Shown: piece by piece, positions 23,509 through 35,051 of the stretch
Numbering within the stretch: position 1 is the first letter of the stretch
Layout of the letters: each line of letters begins with the position of its first letter
Origin: Chenopodium formosanum
Lineage: Eukaryota > Streptophyta > Magnoliopsida > Caryophyllales > Amaranthaceae
Assembly (NCBI GenBank): GCA_024500155.1
Contig: CM044867.1
Span: 26,919,632 to 26,983,631, forward strand
DNA length: 64,000 nt
Direction: 5' to 3'
Made by a program: the position numbers and the translations under genes
Notes under the pieces: model-generated
Seen by the model: the letters and a program-made list of their open reading frames with translations, nothing else
What the model was told of the DNA's origin: nothing
Databases searched by the model: none

Positions 23509-23510
23509 AT

Positions 23511-24683
23511 TGTTGACTCGAATGAACAATACAAGAGGGGGGGTGAATTGTATTGTGGTGGAACTAGGGTAATTTTTGCGGAATTCTCAAAGAAACTTGA
23601 ACAAAAACTTTAAAGTGCAAGAGAGATTTTACGTGGAAAACTTCTTGGCCCTAATCAAGAAGAAAAACCACGACCACAAGGGATTTTAAACACAATTCTT
23701 AATAATAATAGGGCAAACAACCTATTACAAATTAAGACTCTAACCTTAAGTTCCTCTACGAACTTAAGTTCCCCCTCAACTGATCCCTTAATCAGTTGAG
23801 CTCTCAAATCTCTCTCTTTCTCCTTGCTTCACTCAAAGCAATCTAAACACTCTAGAGTTTACCCAAACTCTACCCCAATACAACTCGAATTAAAACTCTA
23901 AGATGCTAAGTACAAAGACACTCAAGGACTTAAGTGGATTTTTGACTCTTTCTGAAAAGCTTAGAGGATTGTAATGCTCAAGTGTACTTTTCAAAACAGA
24001 AAACTAATCCTATTTATACAAGAGGAAATCATTTGAAAAATCCCACGTCTGCCTTAACTCCCACTTCACCACAACTCCCATGAAATAAGGAAGTGCAGTT
24101 CGTGGATGCTTGGGCAACAAGCTGAAGTATACTAAAGGAAGTGGTTTACTGCTTTCTTAAATTTCTCAACCTCCTTGACCAAGTAAAAGATCCGTTTAAA
24201 AGAGTTTTTACCAAGTCATATTTTCCCAAAATAATAGGATAGAATTAAAACAGAAAATCCTTTTAATAAATAAGATATTTTTGTCAAAAAAAGATAATTT
24301 TCCGAAATAAAACTAAAATCAATTAAAGCACGGAAAATAAGATCTTTTATAAAATTTAATCCACTTAAACCCTATCAATTAACAATGTACTTAGCAAAAA
24401 TACAAGAAGCCTAAAATAAACATTAAAGATATACAATAGACTCCTTGGAACTTAGTGAAGCTTCGACTCTGGAGCTTCAGTTCCTCACTCAAGGAACTTG
24501 GCTTCTGATTGTCTTCTATACTCATCCAAAGCTCTTCCTTTGACCTTGTTCCATGCTCCATTCTGACTCTAGAACTTCGTTGCATATAAAACCTGTCAAC
24601 ACATCAAAGCTAATAGACAAAAGTTAAAGCCCTTATGGGTTTGCTTAGGTTCCTTGAGTCATCATCAAAACTTAAGATCAACA
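23511..24683 (-). repeat. 5' LTR of the Sirevirus-type element
   Basis: The pair of the LTR at 14507-15679. A minus-strand TATAAATAGG lies at about 24010-24018, giving a promoter that reads into gag. By eye it differs from the 3' LTR at five positions. Confidence 0.95.
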
Positions 24684-25176
24684 AATACAATATGTGAGTT
24701 CGCACTAATTTGGCTTGAAATATACTAATGTGTAGTCGTTTGAGTGAAAATACTCATGTGGTCCTCTGGATTTTTGTAGAGATTATGAAACCCTAGATTT
24801 TAAACAAACACAAAAAGAAAAAAAACTCAAGAGAAAAATCATTATCACAAGGATAAGATCTATTTATTGCAAGCAGTTGAAAGGTTTTTGGGGCTTACCA
24901 CCGGTAAAAATACCAATAGAAGCCACTACAAAGATTCACAACTAAGACGAAGATTAAAAGAGATGGTAGAGATGAAGAGAAAATGGAGAAGAGAGAAGGA
25001 AAACCTTCGAAGAAATTGAAAAAACCAAGCAATGGAGGTTAGGAAAACCCTCCCAAAACAAAAACCCTAGAGGGAACAAAAAAAAACCCTCCCAAGGAGA
25101 AAACCTAGAGGGAACTTGAATGGAATTATTTTTTGTAGAAATGAAATCTAATATCTACCTATCAATCATCAATCAA
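24684..25176. other. Non-coding host-like interval
   Basis: Purine-rich sequence with a local duplication: CCCTCCCAA...AACCCTAGAGGGAAC occurs at about 25049-25076 and 25087-25114. No ORF of note. Confidence 0.5.
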
Positions 25177-25704
25177 TCAATACTATATACTAAAAGACAC
25201 ACCAGCAATGACACGTGTCATTTCCTGGTGTGTCCATTATCTTTTTATTTTATTTTTGTTTATTTATTTTTTATTTTTTGAAAAAAAAGTTATATAAGGA
25301 AAAAATCTTTCTACATATAAGTAATAATTACATATGAAATATACTATAGTAGAAGATTTTTTGATTTAGCTTTCCAAAAAAAAAAAATATTGACAACTAA
25401 TAAGTTAAGGAAAAAAATTAAAAATAATATTCTTAACATACAAGTAATTTGTGACATGTGGATGTGGACAATTTTTTTAAGGAATGAAAGACATATTATA
25501 AATTATACGAAGTATATGTTTATTACAAAAAAAAAATTATATATTAAGTTCTTAATTTTTTAACCATGTAATAGAAGCTACGGGCTTAAATAATAAAATG
25601 TGAATATTAAATCAACAAAAAATAATTTTATCATTTATTGATTTTGTCATGTTTTTAAAATCAATTATTGAAAAGTATCGTGCATGGCACGGGAACTAAC
25701 CTAG
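25177..25704 (+). mobile_element. Short non-autonomous Helitron
   Basis: The 5' end reads TCAATACTATATACTAAAAG after an A. The 3' end has a small hairpin CGTGCATGGCACG, then GGAACTAACCTAG before a T. TC...CTAG termini with a 3' hairpin and A|T insertion are Helitron hallmarks. The inside is AT-rich, with a CACGTGTC palindrome context near 25210. No Rep/helicase coding is present. It ends about 70 bp from the stop codon of the receptor kinase and could supply 3' untranslated sequence. Confidence 0.75.
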
Positions 25705-25774
25705 TATCTACAATATTATTGGGAACAATTCAAACTTTGTTATACATAGATCAACTCATCAACAATAACATCTT

Positions 25775-28435
25775 CTACCGTGCCAAAGATTCATTTTGAA
25801 TTTGCAAGCTTATATTGGTGCTAGATGAAGGGTAATCAGGCCATGAGAATAAAGGTGTACTAGGCTTAGAATTACTCGTGCTAGGCGGACTTGAAAATCC
25901 AGATAATGAGAGATATACTCCCTTAGGACGTGTAGAAGGGAGTTTCATAAGAGGTTCATTTGAATTTAACAAAACCATTACCACTTCTCTCATCTTAGGT
26001 CTCAAGTTCGACTCCAACTGCAAACACGCAAGTGCCAAACATAAAATCCTTTCGGCTTTGTCCTTGAAAAAATCTTCACCAAGTTTAGGATCCACACACT
26101 CTACCAATGTACCCTTTGCATACATATCCCACGCATAGTCCACCAAGCAACTTTCCCCTAGGAGGTTACTAAACCTCTTTCCACACACCACCTCCAACGC
26201 CACCACCCCAAAGCTATACACATCCGACTCAGTTGTTGCCTTCCCGGTGTAGCTCACCTCAGGAGCCATGTACCCTAGGGTGCCCGCCACCATAGTGGTA
26301 ACCCCCGTTGTGTTCTTTAGCAATCTAGCAAGCCCAAAATCACCAAGACGCGGGTTAAACTCTGCATCTAGCATGACATTACTAGGCTTCACATCTCTAT
26401 GCACCACTGGATCACCACATTCTTCATGAAGGTACAGCAATGCTGATGCTAAGCCGGTTATTACCTTTTCCCTCGTCTTCCAATCCAAGAATTTTCGGCC
26501 TGAGAGGAATTCATTTAGGCTCTTATTAGCCATGAAGTCATATACAAGAAGAAGACTATCATTTTCATGACTCCACCCTTGAAGCTGCAATATGTTCCTA
26601 TGCCTTAATCTCCCAATTGTACATATTTCTGCTATATATTCGCGCTCACCTAGCAAAACAAAATGAATATATATCTTCTTATTTGTCTAACGGTATGATA
26701 TGCTATTATAACATGATGATATATATAATAATTTGACATTATTTTACCTTGCTGAGAGGTAGATGAGATCTTCTTGACAGCAATAGTCTGAACAGGATTC
26801 GCGATAACACCTTTATAAACACTTCCAAAACCACCAGTCCCCAACAAATTACCCTTACTAAAATTCTTAGTAGCCTTAGCAAGTTGCCTGTAAGTAAACA
26901 TCCTAGGAGCCATCGCAGCAGCTGCAGCATACTGCCTCTCAAGCTCTTCCATCCTCCTAATCCTCTGCATCTTCCTAACCATTCTACGTCGAATGACAGG
27001 TATTGCAATCACTGCCAAGAGTAGTAAAATTGGTATAACAGTTGACAAAATAATGATGCATAATTTGTTGTTATCTCTCAAAGTGTTGTCTGGTAATATT
27101 GTGGAAGTGAACACCCAATCATGAAGTTGGTGAGTCTCAGTGAGAAGTCCAGTTGCTGCTGTAAAACCTATGTATACATTTCTTTGGACTATTTCTGATA
27201 CTTTTAATGAGTAGTTTAGGACACTTGTTAATGGTTTGCCTTCATAACCCATATAAATTTGAAGTTCTTTTTTTCTTTTGTGTCCATTATATTCTATCTT
27301 CACTTTGATTTGTTTCCCACTCTTGAGATCAATGGGAGATAATGACTTTGCAACCAAAGAATGCATCGCGCTAAATGTATCAATCGCTATGTGATTATCA
27401 TCAGGATCCCACTCGTTCTTGAATGTGTCAAACTCGACAGCCAGCTGTTTGAAATCGGAGTTTCCTAAATCAATTGTTGAAAATACACATTAATACAGCT
27501 GATTTTACAATAAAAACAGGACTAACAAAAAAGCAGAGATGAAATAAATTGACAAGTTATTTAAGGGTAAAGTATTTTCACTTATTTAAAAAAAAAAAAA
27601 AAAAACTTTCATTTGGATTTGGATTAATTCAAATTATATATATATATTTTTTCATTTTAGTTGTTTAGTTATTATGTCCATAGTACAATCGGTTATATAT
27701 GTATAATAAAATTTGATGAGCTAAATATCTACAACAATTACTACATCCGTTACATATTATTTGCAACGATTTGACATAAAGTAGAAAAGGAAAATGTCCC
27801 ATCGTTGCAAATAATATGTAACAGAGGTAATATATAAGTATATAACACGTGTATATCTAATATTATGAAAAATAACGAGGTATAAAGTTGGAAAAATTTA
27901 GAACTACACAAAATGAAATTAAATAAAATAATTAATGGGAAAAATATTACGGAGTATGTAGTTAATTATAACCTTGTAATGGATCCTGAAGGCCAAGATA
28001 AGAGCCAACGCTAACATTTGGGGGAGACTTATTATCTTGAGCCATAACAAAAGTCATACCATCACCAGAATATTTCAACAGGTTAAGTTTAGAATAAATT
28101 GTAAAGGAGAAACTTGTACAAAATGAAGCTGGCCATACTTGTACAGGTTTGTGGTACAATACTCTAGCGACTCTCATATAATCCAACGCCGACGAGGTAT
28201 TCGACGCGGCCTTGGTTAAGTTCAAGAACCCCTCGCCGGGGTAGACAGCTCCCATGCACATAAGGTCATCCCCTGGTTTACAACTTGATGCATTGAAGGT
28301 TGGAAATGATAGTATAACATTGCCATCACAATTTGAAGAAGGTATTGATGTTGTGTGTGCTTTTTGGAAGAGTATATTAGTAAATGTACAACATACTATG
28401 ATAATTAGTAGGTGTATTTTTGGAGATGTTTGCAT
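25775..28435 (-). CDS. L-type lectin-domain receptor-like kinase, 684 aa, three exons
   Basis: The exons are 28435-27973, 27464-26748 and 26649-25775, with GT-AG borders and consistent phase (2055 nt). The ATG at 28435 begins a signal peptide (hydrophobic LLIIIVCCTFTNILF). The legume-lectin fold spans about residues 33-278, with AVEFDTFKN and WDPDDNHIAID at the usual carbohydrate/metal site. One membrane span lies at about 289-312 (LCIIILSTVIPILLLLAVIAI). The kinase has the glycine loop GTGGFGSVYKG (about 363), a lysine in IAVKKI (about 385), HRDVKPSN (477 on), DFG (497-499) and APE (522-524). All catalytic residues are present, and it is an RD kinase. The length is normal for the family. LecRKs sit in the plasma membrane, and several relatives act in immunity or hormone response; the ligand here is unknown. 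This is the only intact host gene I see. Confidence 0.95.
27741..27830. mobile_element. Tiny Stowaway-like MITE in intron 1 of the lectin kinase
   Basis: About 90 bp with long inverted arms (TTACATATTATTTGCAACGAT and its complement), flanked by TA. It lies wholly within the 508-bp first intron (27972-27465). Confidence 0.7.
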
Positions 28436-28483
28436 GATTGTAGAGGTAGAGAAGTGATGGAAATTAATGAGATGGCTTTTTTC

Positions 28484-28492
28484 TTTATAATA
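28484..28492 (-). promoter_or_regulatory. Candidate TATA box of the lectin kinase
   Basis: On the minus strand TATTATAAA sits about 50 bp upstream of the ATG. The duplicated copy of this region near 30130 no longer has it. Confidence 0.5.
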
Positions 28493-28702
28493 GGGAAGAA
28501 TGGAAGACTTGGAGTCTAATTTGAAAGTCGTTGATTTTTTTTTTAAAGATTGATTGAATTGTTTGTGGTCTATAATAGTTATATGTTATATCTCCTAGAT
28601 AGGAATACAAATGTAATTTTTCATTTGGAATGTATGTGCTTAAAGGTCAAATTTTACAAAATTTTGATTCTAATTACAAAATATGCATCTGATTAATTAT
28701 TA

Positions 28703-28961
28703 CTCCCTCTGTTTTTTTTATATGCATCAGATTGACCGACACATTTGTCGAGACGTTATTTTGACCATTAATATTTTTAATTGTGCATTAGTAAAAATTG
28801 TAACAAAATTATATTATGAAACTAGACACTATGACAAATCTAATGATATACTATATAATAACATTTATTTATTGTTTCGAGGTGAAAAAATTAAGTCAAC
28901 CATGGTATGTGAATAGGGCAATTGTCAAAGTGATGCATATATAAAAAAAAAACGGAGGGAG
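28703..28961. mobile_element. Stowaway-like MITE upstream of the lectin kinase
   Basis: CTCCCTCTGTTTTTTTTATATGCAT at the left is matched by its complement, ending ACGGAGGGAG, at the right, with TA on both sides (28701-28702 and 28962-28963). It is 259 bp long. The corresponding place in duplicate copy B is an empty site, so it inserted after the duplication. Confidence 0.92.
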
Positions 28962-29094
28962 TATTATTTTTAGGGATAGAGACAAAAAATAAGTTTAGGT
29001 TCCATCTTCATTAAGATATAAATACGGAGTATTATATAAGAGAATTTAAATTCAACGGAATACACTTATTATTTAAGATCGCCCATAGTCATAT

Positions 29095-29280
29095 GGCCAG
29101 TTCTCATACGATTATTTTCAATTCAATTCAGCTCTAATAAGTTTAATTTAGTTTAGTTCAGTTCAGCTCCTAATTTCCTTCTCTTATAAAATATTCATTT
29201 CAGTTCAGTTCAGCTCTAATAAGTTCAGTTCAATTCAGCTCAGTTCATTTCAACTGAGTTCAGTCAATGAGAACAAGCCC
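29095..29280. mobile_element. Tourist-like MITE, TTCAGTTCAG type (copy A)
   Basis: It ends in GAGAACAAGCCC followed by TAA, and the body is TTCAGTTCAGCT repeats. It is the same family as 13360-13596 in opposite orientation. The left end is less certain. Confidence 0.7.
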
Positions 29281-29623
29281 TAAATATTTGAAATGTTCAA
29301 AATATCATTAGTTAAACTCTAGCAAATTCTAAAATATGGAGTATAACAGATCAGAAAAGAATGGAATATAGGAGGTAAAGTTAGTCAAAAGGTGGATCAT
29401 AGGACATAGGTTCAAGCCGCTCATCCCTTACTATTCATGGTGAAAAAATAGTGGAAAGTTGGATTAATGACCCTACTTTTTTTGGTGGGCTATATATCTA
29501 ATTTAGTCGCTCACTCTATTAAATGATTTTTTTTTGGGCTTGGAACAGGAGCCGGGCCCTAATGCCCCCTATTGATGGACCATCACCGTTAACATGAGGG
29601 TAATTTCAAGTAAAAGTCGAACG

Positions 29624-29740
29624 TACGTAGTTTAGTGTTTATGATATTCTTTTTTTTTTTTTACGTACGTAGTTTAGTGTTTATGATAAATTTTTTTTTT
29701 TTTGAGGGGTTAGTGTTTATGATATTGATGTCAAGTATAT
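29624..29740. repeat. Short tandem repeat, GTACGTAGTTTAGTGTTTATGAT plus T run
   Basis: Two full copies and a partial third, each of about 45 bp, separated by runs of T. Probably slippage-driven; no function is apparent. Confidence 0.75.
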
Positions 29741-29923
29741 CATTTTTATCCAAAGCCCTACGTTTGGTCAATATAAATTTGTTTCTTGACTTTTTTTTTT
29801 AATTAGAGATACGAAGACATTAAAAATTGCAAATATAGAAGTGAAATGCTAAATACCGCCGTCCAAATTTATCGTCACCGCCATCATTTCGAGTAAACTG
29901 ACAATTTTGCCCTTATAATAGGC

Positions 29924-30083
29924 CACCCTCTGGTTTACAACTTGATGCATTGAAGGTTGGAAAGAATAATATAACATTGCCATCACAATTTGAAGAAGGT
30001 ATTGATGTTGTGTGTGCTTTTTGGAAGAGTATATTAGTAATTGTACACCATACTATGATAATTAGTATTGGAGATGTTTGCAT
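29924..30083 (-). pseudogene. Truncated duplicate of lectin receptor kinase exon 1
   Basis: The ATG at 30083 begins MQTSP as in the intact gene. The frame stays open through the signal peptide and the start of the lectin domain (SSNCDGNV, FNASSCKP) and then runs into unrelated DNA at about 29924. A 12-nt in-frame deletion removes the residues after MQTSP, and there are several substitutions. The TATA element found upstream of the intact gene is not conserved. No kinase exons follow, so it cannot make the receptor. Confidence 0.85.
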
Positions 30084-30334
30084 GATTGAAGAGGTAGGGA
30101 AGTAATAGAAATTAATGAGATGGTTTTTGTTTAAAATGAGGAAGAACAGAAGACTTGGAATCTAATTTGAAAGTCGCTGATATTTTTATTAATATTGATT
30201 GAATTGTTTGTGGTCTATAATGGTTTTATCTCCTAGGAATTAATATGTAATTTTCATTTGCAACTTTTGTGTTCAAGGGTCAAATTCTACAAAATTTGAT
30301 TTTACTAAATATGCGTCTGATGAATTATTATTTG

Positions 30335-31250
30335 TCAAATACGTGGACCGCATCCATATATTAAGAGAGAGAGTCTACTTTATAAGTTCAAAGAGTTTCC
30401 ATTTCAAAACCATATGGTAATAGGACGCCTTAGCCTAATAAAGTAATAAACTATCTTTTTTTCAACCAATATGAGACACTTATATATGGTGATACCGTGA
30501 GCAACTCCTTTTGCATGCCCCCGGTTTACAATAATTTTATTGTACATCGAACATTTTTGCTAAAAGTGACCTTTTTTCTTTATAAAAGTGACCCTTTTTC
30601 TTTACAAAAGTGACCCTTTTATTATAAAAGTGATCCATATTTTCACAAAAGTTACCCCCTTTTTTTACAAAAGTGACCCTTTTTTTTCACAAAAGTGACC
30701 GTTTTTTTCACCAAAACAGAGTATCAAAATAAAAAAAAATAAACACAAAATGCAAAAGTTAACCCAATGGCTCTACTTTCATCCCGTATCTTTATCTCTC
30801 CTCAAAACTAAACATTTCCACCATTAACAAACCTTCAAATTCTCTCTCATCCATCAAAACCTCAACCCCCTTCTCCCTCCGTTACCAACTGCAAATCTTC
30901 ATATTTTTCCCTTCATATTTGTCGTCATCGTCACCTCTGCCGCCGTAGTCATCACCACCTCCGCCGCTGCCATGTTTGCCACCATCAAAGTAGATGAGGT
31001 GAAATGATAGATACCCACAATAAGGTATATATGCAATTGGGATCGAGGTATTCAGAGTTGTTGTAATCCCGGACTTCAAACTCGACAAATCGGGGGATGG
31101 GGGGAGGTCAGAAGCGCTGGAATTGGGGTGGTCAGCAAGGCCGAAATCTGAGGGGGACGCCGGATTCTTGGGAGAAGCTAAGGGAGTGGCGACAAGAGTG
31201 GTGGTTTGGCGGTGAGTGTTTCAGCCTGATTTACACTAATTAGTGTAAAC
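30335..31250. other. Block present only in copy B, with GTGACCC tandem repeats (30565-30715)
   Basis: Within it an AAAAGTGACCC plus T-rich unit of about 20 bp is repeated about seven times between 30565 and 30715. Palindromic TTTACACTAATTAGTGTAAACCGG lies near the right end (31230-31250), and CCGGTTTACA near the left (30521). It may be an inserted element whose ends I cannot fix. A 68-residue open frame on the minus strand (30882-31088), with a Gly/Asp-rich tail, is not convincing. Confidence 0.5.
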
Positions 31251-31499
31251 CGGATGTTATTAAATATTTGTGTACCATGAGAGGTTTATTATTTTAGCAT
31301 TCCCTCTTACATGTAAGGTCCCTTTTAACTTTATAATGTGATTTGATCTCATATCTCTAACATTTTTACATTTAAGGATAGAGACGAGAAGTAAGTTTGA
31401 GTTTTTCTTCGACAGGTTATGAATATTACATAACTACATACATAAGAGTATTTGTATTCCACGTTGGAGTATTTAAGATCACCTATAGTCTCATACTAA

Positions 31500-31627
31500 T
31501 TGGTCTGTTCTCTTCAGCTTATTTTCAGTTCAGTTCATATCTTAATTCTCTTCTCTCATAAAATATTCAGTTCAGCTCCAATAAGTTTAGTTCAGTTCAA
31601 CTCAATTCAGTCAATCAGCACAGACCC
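31500..31627. mobile_element. Tourist-like MITE (copy B)
   Basis: Left end TGGTCTGTTCTC and right end CAGCACAGACCC, flanked by TAA (31497-31499 and 31628-31630), with TTCAGTTCAG repeats between. It is the duplicate of the copy-A element, so this MITE predates the duplication. Confidence 0.75.
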
Positions 31628-32170
31628 TAAATTATTTGAAATGTTCAAAATATCGTTAGTTGAACTCTAGCAACTTCTAAAATATGGAATAATAAGAAAA
31701 GAAGGGAATATAAGAGGTAAAGTTAGTCAAAAAGGTGGATCATAGGACAGGTTCAAGCAGCTCATCTCATACTATTCATGGTGTAAAAAAAAATAGTGGA
31801 AGTTGGAATAATGACCCTACTTTTTTGGTGGACTATAGCCTATATATATTAGTCACTCACTCTTTTAAGTGATTTATTTGGGCTTGGAGCAGGGGCTGGG
31901 CCCTAACGCGCCCTATTGATGGACCATACTGCAAATGCACGACATAACATTATAACAACCTGCCGAGTCTATCCAACACAACTAAGTCGTCGTCCAAGTT
32001 CTTTTAAGAAAAAAACCCATTGTCCACAGATTGGTGCTCTTAGTTGGTGGTGGGCCTGGTGGCATTGGTGGTATAAAAGCTGAAGGCATGAGAGAGCGGA
32101 AACGTGAGGGCGAAGGGGCAATCATAGATTCGTAGTTCAGACTTTTCAACGTTAACATGAGGGTGATTTG

Positions 32171-32789
32171 TGTTGGAAAAATACTTAATTCTATAAAAAG
32201 AACAACCCTGGAACAAATTCGACCGTCATACTCGAATCAAAGACTGTGCCGTGGTTTAGTACCCTGCCTTAAAAGCAAAATACGTAATTACCGGTACACA
32301 TATCCAGTGACGCACACCCCCTAAGTTTTCCACAATGACCTCCCTCAATCCATGTACCTGAATTCAAAAGTTGGAATTTCTCAAGAACTGTTCAGATCTC
32401 AAAGGTTAGGTTTGTGTTTAGGTTTCGTATGAATAAATCAATAATCAAAAGGAGTGACAACACTCGTATTTATATGTGTCTCGAAAAATAGGAAACACAC
32501 AAACAAACCAACTCAGAAAACAAGCGGGCTCGGCCGCCTGGCCAGGTGCAAGAGAGAAACTCTCAGACCAGGTGTCATGCCCGGTTGGGTGATTTCAATC
32601 TCTCGACCCAGGCGTGAAATTGACAAGAGCCGGCCTATTGGGCTCGTCAAATTGAAGTTCTGTCCCCTGGTCAGGCAAACCACCGCCCTAAGTTCGCCTG
32701 GTTAGGCAACGCACGCTCGCCAAGCGCAAGTGTACTCGAAACATCGACGAAGCTTTACAATTCATCTGATTGCATTACCATTTCCAACA
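32171..32789. mobile_element. Solo LTR, 619 bp
   Basis: Starts TGTTGGAAAAA and ends TTTCCAACA, perfect TG...CA inverted ends. It is flanked by ATTTG (32166-32170) and ATTTC (32790-32794), a 5-bp duplication with one change. Copy A of the duplicated region has the uninterrupted empty site GGGTAATTTCAAG near 29600. No internal genes. Orientation is not certain. Confidence 0.85.
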
Positions 32790-32865
32790 ATTTCAAGTAA
32801 AAGTCGTAGTTTAACTGATATTGATTTCAAGTTACATAGTATATCATTTTTAGCAAAAGCCCTAT

Positions 32866-35028
32866 TATAGACACCCATTTGTGTCTCTCCAAAACCAAAC
32901 CCAGTGATGAATACCTTTCACGTCAAAACATAATCGAATGAGGTAAAAGTGTGAAAAGTCAAGTGTTGCAGTTAGTTTTTATTAAAATCCTTCTTTCTGT
33001 TTTCGAAAACCCACTCTATTTTATGAAAACGTCCAATCTAGTTTAGTTTGGTCCATGATAAGGGTCCAATAATGGTGTAGTTGGATGGGGCTTTAAAAGA
33101 CCTTTCCAACGATATATTATAAGCCCAATTCCGATGAATAATGAGGAAGTTATGGCCAAAATACTAAACTGGGCCCAAACTGGATTTTACCTACGACCCA
33201 ATGATCATAAGGAGGGTCCAAAGGTTTAATCTTATTCCTAAACTAATTAGGATTGATTAGAAGCTTCTATAAGTTTCTAAAATATCTTAATTATCCTTTA
33301 TTGAAAAGATAAGATCATGGAATTTGATTTGAATATAAACTTTCCTTTTTTAAAACTTTCCTAATTCTATTCGGATTTAAAGATGTTCAAAGACAGTCAT
33401 ATATTATTTTTGTACCTCATATTTTTTATCCAAATTTTATATGGTTGGATAGATCTTGAAATTATCTTTCCAATGATATATTATAATATTAATTCCGAGC
33501 TATAACGAAAACGATATGAAAGATATACGAAACTCTATCCAAAACTGACACCCTTTCACTATTTCATACATATCTTTTTATATACAAAAAATTTTAATCT
33601 GATTCTAATTGCATTAGAAAGTAGACTTCAAGAGATTTCCAACGACATATTATATGACTTATTTCGACTTCTAGATCAAAAGATATGATTAAAACAAAAT
33701 CCGCAAAAAACTGTTTTGTCGCGAAACGACAGGCTTGTCGCCTCGCGACAGACTCTGTCGCCTGGCGACAAGATAAATTTTTGGAGACAAGGTCGGTTTG
33801 TTAGCGACAGAGTGGAGTTTTATTCCTTATCAAATTCTATGATTTTCCGGACTGTTTTCTTATAAATAGGGTCCGAACCTCTGTTTTTATTCATCAACTC
33901 TCATCATCAACTCTCATCATTAATTCTCTCTATTTTCTCTCTAAGCAATATAGCTTATTATTCTTTCTCTCTCTTTCTAAATTACCTTTTTACAAACACA
34001 ATATTCCGCATTCACAAGACTTAGAGTCTCTTAGCCAAGTTCGAAGTTGCCTTCGTCCTAGACGTGCAAGGTTTAATATTTTCTGAGGGTTTGGTCCAAA
34101 ACTAGTCAAAACTTTATTTAATTTAATTCCTTTAATTCTTTAATTATTGTTTATTGATTTTCATTGAAGTTTACTAACTTGTGTATTTTGTTATTAGAAA
34201 GAGGTACGAGGCTTCAAAGTATGTAATCTTATTACTCTCTTTCAATGTAGAAAGCATGTTTATTATTGTTTAATTCCTAGTATCATGTTAGGATGTTTTT
34301 AATGCTTTCTAGTATCATGTTTAGGGAGCCTTTACCCTTTTCTAATATCATGTTAGTACCATGTTAGGTCTAAAGCTTTGATCTTTAATGTTTATGACAT
34401 GCTAGGATTGGTTATTAATCTTGTTAGTATCATGCCTAGGATCTTGCTATTGTTATTAAGCTTTATTATGCCTTATCATGCTATTATCGTTGTTATTGTT
34501 TATTGTTTATTATTATGTTGCTTGATATATTTTATATTGTTATTGCTTGATCACACCTTTTATGATTGCTAAAGGGAATTTGTACTTGAAATCACGCTTA
34601 ATAAGATAATTAATAATTTGGTTTAAGTTAATGTGATTTTAACTCAAGTGATCGCCAATAATAGTTTTATTTGTGCATTAATATTCAACCAACATAGATA
34701 AACAGGGTAGGTTCAATATAATGTTTGTATGTTATTCGAAAAGCGCACATGATTACGAGCAGAACAAAGTAGAGGCCTATTTTATAGGGCGGGTCCTTTC
34801 TTTTGTAGATTGGATTCGTACCCTCATCCCCGGACCCTATTTGGTTCAAGACCTTATGGAGTAGTTGATGGTCCTTTTGGATTGTCTTTCGGGTTTACAA
34901 GTTCCTAAAACTTGTTGGCGACTCTTTTTGCTCTTTGTCTTTCCCTTTGGAACGCCACCGTACTTTAGTGTATGATCACAGTGGGGTTCAAGTTTGGGGT
35001 TATCATAATGCTTGAAATATTCCCTACA
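32866..35028 (+). repeat. 5' LTR of the gag-only element
   Basis: Begins TATAGACACCC (the 3' LTR has TGTAGACACCC, so the second base mutated) and ends TTCCCTACA. TATA box TATAAATAGG at 33861-33870. A cluster of GTCGC/GCGAC inverted motifs lies about 50-150 bp upstream of it (33711-33812). Confidence 0.95.
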
Positions 35029-35033
35029 GTTTT

Positions 35034-35051
35034 TGGCGACTCCACTGGGGA
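35034..35051 (+). promoter_or_regulatory. Primer-binding site, tRNA-Arg type
   Basis: TGGCGACTCCACTGGGGA begins five bases after the LTR. From memory of plant tRNA-Arg (ACG), its 3' end pairs with this, with one mismatch. Ogre/Tat elements use tRNA-Arg. Confidence 0.75.

Larger units (their letters stand above)
14507..24683 (-). mobile_element. Sirevirus-type Ty1/copia retrotransposon, near full length
   Basis: Two 1173-bp LTRs (14507-15679 and 23511-24683) flank gag, protease/integrase, RT/RNase H and a downstream env-like ORF, all on the minus strand. The target duplication AATAC lies at 14502-14506 and 24684-24688. The primer-binding site matches initiator tRNA-Met and the polypurine tract is AAAAAGGGGGAATA. 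Pol before an extra env-like ORF, and the tract type, fit the SIRE/Maximus lineage. I count five differences between the LTRs by eye (about 0.4%), so the insertion is recent. Pol has stops and a frameshift, so this copy could move only with help. Confidence 0.95.
28261..29810. repeat. Tandem duplication, copy A (kinase exon 1 start and upstream DNA)
   Basis: The sequence from inside exon 1, through the promoter, to an AAAGCCCTACGTTTGGTC segment near 29750 is repeated in order downstream (copy B from about 29922). Blocks such as GGTGGATCATAGGACA, CTATTGATGGACCAT and GTATATCATTTTT can be matched in both. Copy A holds the living gene and a MITE at 28703 that B lacks. Confidence 0.85.
29922..32865. 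repeat. Tandem duplication, copy B (disrupted; resumes at 43749)
   Basis: Matches copy A in order: kinase exon-1 start (29924-30083), upstream DNA, the Tourist-like MITE, and the GGACCAT and GTATATCATTTTT segments. It carries extra blocks absent from A (about 30340-31250 and 31931-32147), a 619-bp solo LTR and the 10.9-kb gag-only element. Beyond that element the match continues for about 50 bp (TTTGGTCGATATAGATTTGTT). Confidence 0.8.

Noticed and set aside
28683..28916. 77-codon frame upstream of the lectin kinase
   Set aside because: It lies almost entirely inside a Stowaway-like MITE.
34378..34572. 64-codon Leu/Ile-rich frame, repeated at 43093-43287
   Set aside because: It resembles a membrane peptide but is just T-rich LTR sequence present in both LTRs.
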